Shown here piece by piece: positions 51,638 through 59,676 of a stretch of DNA of 64,000 nt. The stretch comes from Cyanobium sp. Tous-M-B4 (lineage in GTDB: Bacteria > Cyanobacteriota > Cyanobacteriia > PCC-6307 > Cyanobiaceae): positions 62,001 through 126,000 of the forward strand of contig NZ_JAGQBA010000002.1 in assembly GCF_024345395.1 (NCBI RefSeq). Reading direction: 5' to 3'. Both the position numbers and the translations under genes were made by a program. A model generated the notes under the pieces. It was given only the letters and a program-made list of their open reading frames with translations. It made no database searches and was not told where the DNA came from. Positions within the stretch are counted from its first letter, which is position 1, and each line of letters starts with the position of its first letter.

Positions 51638-52099
51638 ATGACTGAGCCTCTCCCCACCCGCTGCTTGCTGCATCAAGTGCTGTACCAACGCACCTCGCCC
51701 TACGGCGACCCGTACGCCGTGGCTCTGATGATCGATCCTGCCGGCAACACCCATACGGCACTGGCCTGCAGCAAGTTCTTCGGCGATCTCGACAGGCTCA
51801 CTGAGTTGGAGGGCCACGAGGTGAACCTGTTGCAAACCCCCAACGGCTTGAAACTCAGGCCGTGGGCGGAACAGACCATCGAGGCCAGTGACAGCTGCGA
51901 TGAAACCTGTTGTTCATCGCCGTCGTTGGAACCCGGCGAACTGCCAGACCCCCTGTTTGCAGAGGAAGATCCACCAGCGAGCAGCACGGCTGCGAGCACA
52001 GGATCGGCAGCCTCTGCCTTCACGGACCTGGCCACCACCGTGGCCAAGCTGGCGCGGGATCTCAAGCTCCCAACGGCCATGTGGATTCACCTCCCGTAG
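51638..52099 (+). CDS. Hypothetical protein
   Basis: 153 residues from the ATG at 51638 (MTEPLPTRC). The first 70 residues are ordered and beta-rich (CLLHQVLYQRTSPYGDPYAV, then ALACSKFFGDLDRLTELEG); the middle is a low-complexity S/A/E/P linker and the end a short helix (TDLATTVAKLARDLKLPTA). No family recognised. It is convergent with the PPC-domain gene. Confidence 0.45.
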   Translation: MTEPLPTRCLLHQVLYQRTSPYGDPYAVALMIDPAGNTHTALACSKFFGDLDRLTELEGHEVNLLQTPNGLKLRPWAEQTIEASDSCDETCCSSPSLEPGELPDPLFAEEDPPASSTAASTGSAASAFTDLATTVAKLARDLKLPTAMWIHLP

Positions 52100-52126
52100 C
52101 GGCGCCCCCCGTCAGCGCCCAGGAGA

Positions 52127-52537
52127 TCAGCGCAGGCCCGGAGCTTGAGGACTGATCCGCAGTTCGGCGTAGCCAGTGACTGGATCCAGCTCCCGTTGGA
52201 ACCGCCACTCCGGCAGAAGGCCAATCACCAGCTCGGCGGTGGTACTCACCAGTGAGCTGAGGCCGAGGTGCCCGCCGATGACGGCACCGCTGCTGTCTGC
52301 GATCGCAATGTGCAGATGGGCGCCATCGGGCGAGAGGGTGCCGGAGAGGCTGATGATCTCCAGCTCGCCGCAGATCGTCGTGGTCTCAGATGCTCCGGCC
52401 AGGCGCAACTGGGCTACCGACAGGCTGCCGACGGCGCTGATCACACACCCCGCCTGCGCCTGCTGCTCGCCCATCCAGGCTTCCAGGGCCCGGCGCAGGT
52501 CGTCGCCCGGATGCAGCCGCAGCGGCACCACCTTCAT
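52127..52537 (-). CDS. PPC/DUF296 domain protein
   Basis: 136 residues from the ATG at 52537. Near-complete PPC (DUF296, COG1661) domain: VVPLRLHPGDDLRRALEAWM, then AGCVISAVGSLSVAQLRLAG, LEIISLSGTLSPDGAHLHIA and GGHLGLSSLVSTTAELVIGL. These proteins form trimers and bind DNA or small ligands. Its ATG overlaps the stop of the GNAT gene (ATGA), so the two are coupled. The ending is proline-rich. Confidence 0.85.
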   Translation of the reverse strand: MKVVPLRLHPGDDLRRALEAWMGEQQAQAGCVISAVGSLSVAQLRLAGASETTTICGELEIISLSGTLSPDGAHLHIAIADSSGAVIGGHLGLSSLVSTTAELVIGLLPEWRFQRELDPVTGYAELRISPQAPGLR

Positions 52538-53022
52538 GGCTTGGGCACCTCCATCAGGCCCTGGACCATCACCAGCGCATCGACGTAACCCAGCTGCCGG
52601 TGGCGGAACGCCCCCGGCAACGTGCCGACCACCTGAAAGCCATTGCGCTGCCAGCAGCGGATGCCGGCGGTGTTGGTGCTCACCACCAGGTTGAACTGCA
52701 TCGCCCGGAACCCCAACCGCCGCGCCGCCTGGAGCGAGTGCTGGCAAAGGCGGCTGCCGATCCCCCGCCGGCGGCAGTGCTCGGCCACCACATAGCCCGC
52801 GTTCGCTACATGGGCGCCGAGAGCGAGGGAGTTGGGCCTCAGGTAATAGGTGCCCACCAGCGCGCCAGTGGCATCCACCGCCACCATCACCGCCTGGCTC
52901 TGCTCCACCCAGGCCTGCAGGGCCTCGGCTTCGCTGATCGCCGGGTCGTGGGGGAAGGTTTCACCAGCGCGGAACACCGGCTCCAGCAGCGCCCACACCG
53001 CCGGCCAGTCGGCCGGCCCCAA
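52534..53022 (-). CDS. GNAT-family N-acetyltransferase
   Basis: 162 residues starting at a TTG (53022); a CTG a few codons earlier is also possible. Acetyl-CoA-binding motif A is ANAGYVVAEHCRRRGIGSRL (R/Q-x-x-G-x-G/A), followed by helix and NLVVSTNTAGIRCWQRNGFQ (the usual N-x-x-A-x-x-x-Y/W segment). Substrate unknown. Coupled to the PPC gene. Confidence 0.8.
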   Translation of the reverse strand: MGPADWPAVWALLEPVFRAGETFPHDPAISEAEALQAWVEQSQAVMVAVDATGALVGTYYLRPNSLALGAHVANAGYVVAEHCRRRGIGSRLCQHSLQAARRLGFRAMQFNLVVSTNTAGIRCWQRNGFQVVGTLPGAFRHRQLGYVDALVMVQGLMEVPKP

Positions 53023-53563
53023 GAGACGGATCTGCAGTGGCGATGGAGCGGGAGTCAGAGATCAGGTGCGCTGCACGGGTGATTGTCTCGCCAACAGGAA
53101 GGCGCCCCGTAGGGGGCGCCTTAGCACCGGTTGCGGCGGTCACCTACTCACACCAAGGGCTGCCGGTCGGGTGTCTGTGGTTCACGCATGCCCTGTCAGG
53201 GGCCTGGCAGGGAAGGAAAGGAGATCACGTCTGGGGGACGAGATGCTCAAGGCTTGACCGTCTCGGTTGTGATCCCGACCCGGGTTATGCAGCCCGGGGT
53301 GTCAACACGCGAGGAACAGAACTGGCGTATCGCTCTCTGCGGCTACGGGATGACGCTCGCGCCGCGTCACCACGTTCACCTTGTGTGTGTCGCATCGTTG
53401 GCGCACCTCCGTTGTGCGCACCGGCTCGGGTGATCCCTGGCCGGACTCTGTTGGAGGTGAAGGCCGGGTTGGCTCCCATCCCTTCCCTCAACTTCAACGT
53501 ACGCCCCTTTTCAGCTGGCGGTGGCCCACTGGAGTGCCTGTTCCCGTACCAGCTGAAACCCAG
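53023..53563. other. Intergenic region with one strong hairpin, no confident gene
   Basis: About 540 bases. A plus-strand frame is open throughout (53037-53612) but runs into the thermonuclease gene and has unlike-protein composition (many R, P, C, G without pattern). Apart from the hairpin at 53099-53122 I see nothing I can name. A structured RNA is possible. Confidence 0.4.
53099..53122. terminator. Strong GC hairpin
   Basis: AAGGCGCCCC (53099-53108), loop GTAG, GGGGCGCCTT (53113-53122): a perfect 10-base stem. No T-run, so it may stop transcription by other means or be part of an RNA. Confidence 0.5.
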
Positions 53564-54235
53564 TCAGCGCAACGAATCACACGCCTCGCCATCACCGTTG
53601 CCATCGAGATAGCTGTGCCCCTGGCGCAGCAACTCCTGGGCACGGTCGTAGGAGCCGATCTCGCTGCAGCGGTAACGCCGCCCACCGGGAGTGGTGCCAT
53701 CGGAGATGCTGCGGCCCCGTGGGCTCCGGCGGAAATCCCACGGTCGGGTGATGCCGCCTTCCACCTGCCACACCCCATAGCGATGCCGGCTGGTCCGGAC
53801 CTCGGCATCCAGATACTTCTTGGCGTTGCAGCCACCCAGGTACTGCCGGTAAGCAAAGGCCTGGCCGTCTTCCACCATCACCAGATTGAGGTTGATGTCA
53901 CTGATCACCTCGGCCACCGTGCGGCCGTAGCGGTCGGTGGTCTTGACCTCGAGGGTCACCTCACGGCCGATCGGCAGCCGTTGCTGTAGGTAGCGCCGGG
54001 CCTGCTGGCCCCACGGACTCTGGGCCGTCTCGGGGGCATCGATGCAGGCGAGCCGCACGGTCAGAGCCCGGCCGGCTTGGCGCACACGAATCGTGTCGCC
54101 GTCGCCGATGGAAAGCACGGTGGCCCTGACGCTTTGGCCCTGGACCTCAGCCGGCCAGACCACGGACGCCCAGAGCGCGACACCCAGCAGAAACCACCTG
54201 ACCATCGCCGGAGTTTGCACCGGCGCCGTTTCCAT
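53564..54235 (-). CDS. Exported thermonuclease (SNase) with Excalibur motif
   Basis: 223 residues from the ATG at 54235; ATG at 54205 is also possible. Signal peptide (MVRWFLLGVALWASVVW, then VQG). SNase fold: VLSIGDGDTIRVR, LACIDAPETAQSP (catalytic D/R neighbourhood), VKTTDRYGRTVAEV and the later E. The C-terminus has the Excalibur calcium motif DGNGDGEACD. It should cut DNA/RNA outside the cytoplasm. It is antisense to the open intergenic frame upstream. Confidence 0.85.
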   Translation of the reverse strand: METAPVQTPAMVRWFLLGVALWASVVWPAEVQGQSVRATVLSIGDGDTIRVRQAGRALTVRLACIDAPETAQSPWGQQARRYLQQRLPIGREVTLEVKTTDRYGRTVAEVISDINLNLVMVEDGQAFAYRQYLGGCNAKKYLDAEVRTSRHRYGVWQVEGGITRPWDFRRSPRGRSISDGTTPGGRRYRCSEIGSYDRAQELLRQGHSYLDGNGDGEACDSLR

Positions 54236-54294
54236 GCAGCTCCTGCATCGCCTGGGTGGACAGGGGTGATTCACGCCAATCTGGGGCTCTGTCT

Positions 54295-54633
54295 ATGTCT
54301 GCGATGGGCCGCACTCCCCTGCTGATCGCCCTTGCTGTCGCGGCTCTTGCAGCCGGCAGCGGTCTGGCCCAGCAACCGGTGAGGCCCCTCCCGAAAGTGG
54401 GAGGGTGCCCATTGGGCTACTACAGCTCTGGCAGTTACTGCGTGCCCAGCAGCAGCGGCAACACCCGCGGGGCGATCGAAAAGAGCGGCAACAGCTGCCC
54501 GCTGGGCTTCTATTCCTCGGGCAACTACTGCCTCAGCAGCCCGAGCAACGAGCGCGAGGCGATCCAAAAGAGCGGCAACTCCTGCCCGCTGGGCTGGTTC
54601 AGCTCCGGCAGCTACTGCGTCAAGAGCCGCTGA
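54295..54633 (+). CDS. Exported protein with three CPLG-YC repeats
   Basis: 112 residues from the ATG at 54295. Signal peptide (LLIALAVAALAAGSGLAQQ), then three nearly identical cysteine-paired repeats: CPLGYYSSGSYCV, CPLGFYSSGNYCL, CPLGWFSSGSYCV, spaced by about 33 residues with KSGN linkers. Each probably makes a disulfide in the periplasm. Function unknown; similar short repeats are seen in cyanobacterial exported proteins. Confidence 0.7.
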   Translation: MSAMGRTPLLIALAVAALAAGSGLAQQPVRPLPKVGGCPLGYYSSGSYCVPSSSGNTRGAIEKSGNSCPLGFYSSGNYCLSSPSNEREAIQKSGNSCPLGWFSSGSYCVKSR

Positions 54634-54638
54634 TCGCC

Positions 54639-55215
54639 ATGGGCTTCCGCTTCCGCCGCTCCGCACGCCTGGGGCCTCTGCGCTTCAACTACCGCTTCGC
54701 GGGCCTACGGCTACGCCAAGGGGGGCCTCAGCTCGATCTCCGTTGGCGGGCGCGGAGCCTCCTTCAACATCCCGGTGAGCCGCAGCGGCGGGGCCCGTAC
54801 CACCGTGGGGCTGCCGGGCACCGGCTTGAGCTGGAGCGTGGAGCACACGCCCGATCGCCCTGCCGCACCCCCAGCTGGCTCTGCAGCGGGCCTGCCCAAC
54901 AGCCGGCGGCTGCGGCCCGGTCAGCTCGATGCCCTCAAGCAGTCGCTGCTTGAGGTTCTGCACAGAGAGCTGTTCGCTCTCAGTTCCACCGGGGAGCAGC
55001 TCTGGCAGCACGCCCTGGTGAGCCGACTGCTTGCTGATGGCTCCCTCTCGGTGCGAACGGCTGGCCTGCTGACCCTGGTCGAGACGCCTGAGGCGATGGA
55101 GGCCTACCTGCTACGAGCCCAGGGGCAGGACGATGCCAAACGCCGGGCCCAGCGCTGCATCGCGGCGGTGCAGCAAGCCTCAAGCCTGGCCGCTGGGCGT
55201 GGCTGGCTCTCCTGA
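54639..55215 (+). pseudogene. DUF4236 protein, frameshifted
   Basis: Starts ATG 54639 as MGFRFRRSARLGPLRFNY, the DUF4236 opening. The continuation (GGLSSISVGGRGASFNI, ARTTVGLPGTGLSWSVE, then a helical C-terminus to 55215) lies in the next frame. Reading GCGGGCC near 54703 with one G less would restore one frame (AAYGYAKGG). Either an indel or a sequencing error. If intact it would be a protein of about 191 residues. It follows the repeat protein by 5 bases. Confidence 0.75.
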
Positions 55216-55255
55216 CCTGACAAGGGCAGGTCCAACGCTCCAGGCTTTGTTGTGG

Positions 55256-55678
55256 TCAGCCCTCTTCTTGGAGTACGTGCTGCATCACCTCCAGCAGTCC
55301 ATCGGCCAGGGGGCGATGGGCGGCGAGCTTGGTGCTCCAGATCGATCCCGACAGGAGTTCCTCCGGGCTCACCAGGCCCAGGTCCTGGCCCTCCAGCAGC
55401 TGCAGCTGCTCCAGCGACACGGACAGCTCACCTCGATACACATGGGCCGTGCGCCGGTGGATGTGATGCACCATCACCAGCTCCACAGCGAGGGGCTGCC
55501 AGCTGATCTCCTCCAGGAGCTCCCGCCGCAGTGCCTGCTCCGGCGTTTCGCCTGGATCGAGGTGCCCGCCAAAGAGTCCCCAGCAACCGGGGGCGACGAT
55601 GTTGGGGATCTCGTCGCGCAGCTGCATCAGCCAGCGACCATCCCGCTGCAGCATGGCCAGGGCGACTTCAACGGCCAT
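55256..55678 (-). CDS. NUDIX hydrolase
   Basis: 140 residues with a complete Nudix box GHLDPGETPEQALRRELLEE preceded by WGLFG. Hydrolyses a nucleoside diphosphate linked to another group; substrate unknown. It lies 9 bases from the small membrane protein on the same strand, so the two may be co-transcribed. Confidence 0.88.
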   Translation of the reverse strand: MAVEVALAMLQRDGRWLMQLRDEIPNIVAPGCWGLFGGHLDPGETPEQALRRELLEEISWQPLAVELVMVHHIHRRTAHVYRGELSVSLEQLQLLEGQDLGLVSPEELLSGSIWSTKLAAHRPLADGLLEVMQHVLQEEG

Positions 55679-55687
55679 GGCTCGAGC

Positions 55688-55930
55688 TCAGGCTGCGGCC
55701 GGCCGGCGCCGCTGCGTGGCATAGACCGCTGCTCCACCAGCCGCCAGCACGACGCCACCGCTGATGGCCAGGAACACCAGGGTCTGGAGCAGCAGTAGGA
55801 AGATCCCCAGGGCCGAACCTGCCGCGACCTGAATCCTGGCCTTGATCAGCAGGGTGAGGAGCACCAGCACAGTTGCCTTGAGGGCGAGAACCTTCGCGGT
55901 GGTGAGTGGGCAGAACGGGTTGGGGAGCAT
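55688..55930 (-). CDS. Small membrane protein
   Basis: 80 residues with two hydrophobic helices (about 12-29, VLALKATVLVLLTLLI, and about 38-70, LGIFLLLLQTLVFLAISGG and following). C-terminal RRRPAAA. No family recognised. It precedes the NUDIX gene. Confidence 0.5.
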   Translation of the reverse strand: MLPNPFCPLTTAKVLALKATVLVLLTLLIKARIQVAAGSALGIFLLLLQTLVFLAISGGVVLAAGGAAVYATQRRRPAAA

Positions 55931-56233
55931 GGCGGGCTCGCTGTTTTCCCCATGCTGCTGGCCTCAGAGCCGCCCCGCGGTTGCCGTTCACTGGGGAGAG
56001 CCCGCTGTTGGGGAAAACCTTTCCAGCCCTGCTGGTGTTTCTCGTTCCAGAACTTGAGCGCATTGCCCAGGTTGAGCGCGATACGGCGTTCCCCCTAGGC
56101 CAAAGCGTGCGCCTGGAGCCGTGCCTCCGGCTGATCTCCAGCCGCGGACCCTCACGCGACCCGGACAACCGCCCTTGACTCTCCAGTGACTGGAGCACTC
56201 AGGCTGAAGGGATCCCGTTCTCCCTGGCTGCCC
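55931..56233. other. Intergenic gap, nothing recognised
   Basis: About 300 bases. A widely spaced GTTTTCCCC/GGGGAAAAC inverted pair is present but is too far apart to be persuasive. Confidence 0.4.
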
Positions 56234-56959
56234 ATGGATGCCGCGACCCTTGAGGCTGTCCGCCTCTACCGGATGGATCTTCCGGATCACCCCTGCCCCT
56301 GGGGTCTGCGGGCCCTTCATCTGCTGCAGGAGCAGCACATTCCCTTTGAGGACCATCGCCTCACTAGCAGCGAAGAGGTGGACGCCTTCAAGGCGGCCCA
56401 TGGGGTGGCGACCACGCCCCAGGTGTTCGCAGGGCAGGAGCGGATCGGCGGGTACACCGAGCTGGCCGCACGGCTGGGGGTAAGGCCGGAAACGGCCGAG
56501 ATCTTCTATACGCCGGTGGTGGTGGTGTTCGGCACTGCAGCTCTCATGGCTCTGGTGCTGAGCGCTGGGGTCAGCGGCTTCATGGGGTTCGCCATCTGCC
56601 TGCTGGCCATGCTCAAGCTGATGGATGTGGAGGCCTTCGCGGCCAGCTTCCGTAAGTACGACCTGCTCAGCCAGCGCTGGCGTCCCTGGGGACAGCTCTA
56701 CCCAGGCATCGAGCTGCTGGTGGGGCTCGGTGTACTGATGCATCCCCTGGTCAACACCGCATCGCTGCTGGTGGGAGCCGTGGCGGTTCTGCTCGGTGCC
56801 ATGGGCATGGTGTCGGTGGGCAAGGCCGTGTTCATCGATCACCTGGCGCTCAACTGCGCCTGCGTGGGCGGCAACTCCAAGACACCCCTCGGCGTGGTGA
56901 GTTTCGCCGAGAACCTGATCATGGCCGCCATGGGAGCCGTGATGCTCGCAGGCGGCTGA
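56234..56959 (+). CDS. Glutaredoxin-like domain fused to MauE-type membrane domain
   Basis: 241 residues from the ATG at 56234. Residues 1-80 resemble glutaredoxin: VRLYRMDLPDHPCPWGLRAL (C-x-W in place of CPYC), then GVATTPQVFAGQERIGGYTE (the cis-proline and GGxxE). Then four hydrophobic segments from about 98 to 240 with the MauE/DoxX-like pattern (KLMDVEAFAASFRKYDLL, YPGIELLVGLGVLMHP), ending with NCACVGGNSKTPLGV. Probably a membrane thiol-redox protein; the single conserved cysteine suggests monothiol chemistry. Confidence 0.75.
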   Translation: MDAATLEAVRLYRMDLPDHPCPWGLRALHLLQEQHIPFEDHRLTSSEEVDAFKAAHGVATTPQVFAGQERIGGYTELAARLGVRPETAEIFYTPVVVVFGTAALMALVLSAGVSGFMGFAICLLAMLKLMDVEAFAASFRKYDLLSQRWRPWGQLYPGIELLVGLGVLMHPLVNTASLLVGAVAVLLGAMGMVSVGKAVFIDHLALNCACVGGNSKTPLGVVSFAENLIMAAMGAVMLAGG

Positions 56960-56965
56960 GGGGGC

Positions 56966-57250
56966 TCAGGTGCGTGCCCGGCCGCTGGAGAGGAGCATGG
57001 CCAGCCCGGAGGCGATCACCACAAGGGTGAGGCCGCCGAGTAACAGCGAGTAGTAAGGCTGAAGATTGATGGGGCCGAACTTGCCGGTGTGGATCTTGAG
57101 CAACCAGAAGGCATCGATCCCCCGCTCCAGAAGCAGGCTGTAGAGGGAGCCACTGGCCGCCGTTAGCAGCAACGGCGCGGCGGCCAGCGGAACCACGACG
57201 CGATGGGCCCGACGGAACCGGGCGCTGAGGGCTCGCGGCATCGGCCTCAC
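56966..57250 (-). CDS. Small membrane protein (PepSY-associated-like)
   Basis: 94 residues with two hydrophobic helices (about 18-40 and 68-88) and a polar loop (LLKIHTGKFGPINLQPYYSL). The LLKIHTGK segment resembles the short PepSY-associated membrane proteins. Its start overlaps the DUF3721 stop (ATGA), so the two are coupled. Possible electron-transfer or metal role; not shown. Confidence 0.5.
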   Translation of the reverse strand: MRPMPRALSARFRRAHRVVVPLAAAPLLLTAASGSLYSLLLERGIDAFWLLKIHTGKFGPINLQPYYSLLLGGLTLVVIASGLAMLLSSGRART

Positions 57251-57501
57251 TCTTGCCTCAGTTCCTTGTGCAGCATCGCCTCACCGCCGCAGGGCATCCA
57301 CAGCCCATTGTTCTGATGCGTGCCCTTGCAGCCCAGCTCCTTGGCACGCTGCTCCGCCTCGGCCTGGGTCTTGTACATGCCCTTGGCGTGGGCCAGGGCC
57401 TGGCCTGGCAGCTGCAGAACAGACAGCAGTGCTAAGGCACCTACAGCGAGAGGTTGCTTGCGGATCCAATGGATACACACGTGTGAGAACAGGTAGATCA
57501 T
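57247..57501 (-). CDS. DUF3721 protein
   Basis: 84 residues from the ATG at 57501. Signal-like hydrophobic segment (PLAVGALALLSVLQLPGQAL), then the DUF3721 core: YKTQAEAEQRAKELGCKGTH and GLWMPCGGE with two conserved cysteines. DUF3721 is typical of picocyanobacteria. Its function is unknown. It lies next to metal-related genes. Confidence 0.8.
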   Translation of the reverse strand: MIYLFSHVCIHWIRKQPLAVGALALLSVLQLPGQALAHAKGMYKTQAEAEQRAKELGCKGTHQNNGLWMPCGGEAMLHKELRQE

Positions 57502-57532
57502 TTGTAGATGATTGACAAGATGCGGGTGGTAA

Positions 57533-58258
57533 TCAGAACGAGAAAAGTGCGTCGAACTGGTAGTACTCAGGCTTGTCGAGTCCGTCATGCCTGAGCATGC
57601 GACGCAACTCAAGAATCTCGCGGCGTTGGGCGACGATGATCTGCCGCGCCAGGCGCTGAATGGTGGGGTTACTGCTCTTCTTGAGCGCATCGTGGGCCAT
57701 CACCAGCGCACCGCCGTGGTGGGCGATCATTCCTTCTAGAAACCAGGTGACGCGGTTGTCCTTTCTTGGTGTGGAGCCCGTCATCTGCATCGCCTGAATC
57801 TGGGCAGCGCCCATGCGCTCCAGGCTTTCCATGCTGTTGGGATCGCCACCGGTCTTCAAGGCCACGGGATAGACGGGTGCCTCGGGGTACCAGGCCTTAC
57901 GCCATTGCCCCATCGCCTTGATCTCCTGGGCCTGATCCCGCCAGATCTCCTTCCCCAGCGAGCCCACGCCGGGCACGCCGATGTCAAACACAAACTCACT
58001 CATGCGTAGGGCGCCGGTGTGGTGCTGCACCATCGCGTCGAGCCAGCGCAGGTCGTAGGTGGCTCCGGCGGGGCCGACATCGTGGTTGTGGGCGCTGTGG
58101 TCCATGGGTGCGACAGCCGGCGCTGATCCCGGCGCGGGAGCCGGAATACCCATCTGATGGTGTTGATGGTGGCCGTGATGGGGATCCATCTGGGCCAGGG
58201 TCGGAGCTGTAGCCCCAAGCAGGCCCAGCAGGGCAGTGGAGACGGGGGCGAGTCGCAT
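57533..58258 (-). CDS. DUF305 exported protein (His-rich)
   Basis: 241 residues from the ATG at 58258. Signal peptide, then a histidine-rich stretch (DPHHGHHQHHQMG) and DUF305 (ferritin-like four-helix) halves: YDLRWLDAMVQHHTGALRMS and WFLEGMIAHHGGALVMAHDA. DUF305 proteins are linked to copper handling in the periplasm. Divergent from the MerR gene over a recognisable MerR-type operator. Confidence 0.85.
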   Translation of the reverse strand: MRLAPVSTALLGLLGATAPTLAQMDPHHGHHQHHQMGIPAPAPGSAPAVAPMDHSAHNHDVGPAGATYDLRWLDAMVQHHTGALRMSEFVFDIGVPGVGSLGKEIWRDQAQEIKAMGQWRKAWYPEAPVYPVALKTGGDPNSMESLERMGAAQIQAMQMTGSTPRKDNRVTWFLEGMIAHHGGALVMAHDALKKSSNPTIQRLARQIIVAQRREILELRRMLRHDGLDKPEYYQFDALFSF

Positions 58259-58295
58259 GAAAACAGCTGGGGCAGCATCCAGCATTTAGCCTGCA

Positions 58296-58315
58296 ACCTC
58301 CAGCTAGGGGAGAGT
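58296..58315 (+). promoter_or_regulatory. MerR-type operator
   Basis: ACCTCCAGCTAGGGGAGAGT: an imperfect inverted repeat with a CAGCTAG centre, as in copper-type MerR operators, between the divergent DUF305 and MerR genes and directly before the MerR GTG. Confidence 0.65.
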
Positions 58316-58318
58316 CAA

Positions 58319-58759
58319 GTGGCTGCGCGACATCCAGGGAGCCTTCTGCCCGGGGAGCTCGACAAAATCGGCGCTGTAGCCCGCCGCTCGGGCCTGACGG
58401 TCAAGACCATCCGCTTCTACTGCGATGAAGGGCTGATCCAGCCGATCAGCCGCAGCGAGGGCGGCTACCGGCTCTTCGATGACGGGGTGTTCTCGGAACT
58501 GGCCCTGATCCGCACCCTGCGGGCCATGGAGCTCCCGCTGACGGATGTCCGGCAGATCCTCGAGGCGCGGCGCTCGGGCGTCTGCACCTGCAGCGACCTG
58601 AAGGCGCGGATCCGCAGCAAGGCCGGTGAAATTGGCGAGAAGATCACAGCGATGCAAAGCCTGCAATCTGAGCTGTTTGCCCTGCTCAACAGCTGGGAAG
58701 TCTGTGGGGGCCGTACGCCGGTTGCTCCCACCCCCGTGCTGGTCGCCGCCGACCGCTGA
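58319..58759 (+). CDS. MerR-family metal-responsive regulator
   Basis: 146 residues from the GTG at 58319 (GGGGAG just upstream). The MerR HTH and wing: IGAVARRSGLTVKTIRFYCD, then EGLIQPISRSEGGYRLF. A dimerisation helix follows, with a CTC motif in RRSGVCTCSDLKARI in the metal-binding loop position. The short form and CxC suggest metal sensing. It probably activates the divergent DUF305 gene through the operator before it. Confidence 0.85.
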   Translation: MAARHPGSLLPGELDKIGAVARRSGLTVKTIRFYCDEGLIQPISRSEGGYRLFDDGVFSELALIRTLRAMELPLTDVRQILEARRSGVCTCSDLKARIRSKAGEIGEKITAMQSLQSELFALLNSWEVCGGRTPVAPTPVLVAADR

Positions 58760-58810
58760 GCTGGGCGTTTGCCACCTGACCGGGGCGGACTGGGACAACC
58801 CCTGGCGCTT

Positions 58811-59506
58811 TCAGTGGTTCGCCGTGCCGAACCACTGCTGATACCAGCGGGCCATCTGTTCGATCTCCTCGCTCTGCACCCGCACCATCGCCGCTTCCAG
58901 CTCCCGCAGCTCGGGATGGACGGTGCCCCACTGGGCATGGGAAGCCATCATCACGCCCATGCGGTGGTGGGCAATCATTTGCTCGAGAAAGGCCCGATCG
59001 AAGTCGGGAGCCGTGCGGAGGGAATCGAGGCTGGTGGAGAAGCCGGGCATTCCCATGCCCATACCGCCCATTCCCATGCCGCCCCTCATGCCCATCCCCT
59101 GACCCGGCCAGGTGGGCACGTCGCTGCCGTACCACTGGCGATACCAGCGGCGCATCTGGGCATTCTCCTGGCTCTGACTGGTGCGGATCCTCTCCGCAAG
59201 GCCCCGGATCTCCGGTCGCCTGGAGCGCTGCAGGGCCAGCTCCGCCATGGCGATGGCTCCCTCGTGGTGGGGAATCATCATCACGATGAAATGGGCATCG
59301 GCGGAACGCTGGCCCATCGGCATGCCACTCCGGCCACTACCAGGGGGCATCGCGGTGGTCGGAGCCGCGGTGCCGGCCTCAGCGCTAGGGGCGCTTGGGC
59401 CCGCCTGAACGGAGCTTGCCAGAACCAGCAAGGCCGCTGCCGCTGGAGCGATGCCTTTCAACGAACGCCCCCTCCCTACGCCGCAACGATTCAGACACCG
59501 GGCCAT
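58811..59506 (-). CDS. Tandem DUF305 protein with Met/Gly-rich linker
   Basis: 231 residues from the ATG at 59506. Signal peptide (IAPAAAALLVLASSVQA), then two DUF305 halves: HFIVMMIPHHEGAIAMAELA and AFLEQMIAHHRMGVMMASHA, joined by a Met/Gly-rich linker (GMGMRGGMGMGGMGMGMPG) like methionine motifs that bind Cu(I) or Ag(I). It is separate from the first DUF305 gene but in the same metal cluster. Confidence 0.88.
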   Translation of the reverse strand: MARCLNRCGVGRGRSLKGIAPAAAALLVLASSVQAGPSAPSAEAGTAAPTTAMPPGSGRSGMPMGQRSADAHFIVMMIPHHEGAIAMAELALQRSRRPEIRGLAERIRTSQSQENAQMRRWYRQWYGSDVPTWPGQGMGMRGGMGMGGMGMGMPGFSTSLDSLRTAPDFDRAFLEQMIAHHRMGVMMASHAQWGTVHPELRELEAAMVRVQSEEIEQMARWYQQWFGTANH

Positions 59507-59676
59507 CGGCACCTCCGTTGAGCTGCTGATTCCAGCCTGGCCGGATTGGGCGGCAGGAAGGTTCGATGCAGCACAAGGGACACAGGGCCGCTGGCGAGAC
59601 CGAGCTTCCACGGGGGCTGGAGGGGGTGCTGGGTGGAGCCGCAGAGCTCCATTCGGGTTAAAAAGGCTGCACCGGA

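Noticed and set aside
53037-53612. 191-codon plus-strand frame
   Set aside because: It crosses a strong hairpin and the 3' end of the thermonuclease gene and has unlike-protein composition.
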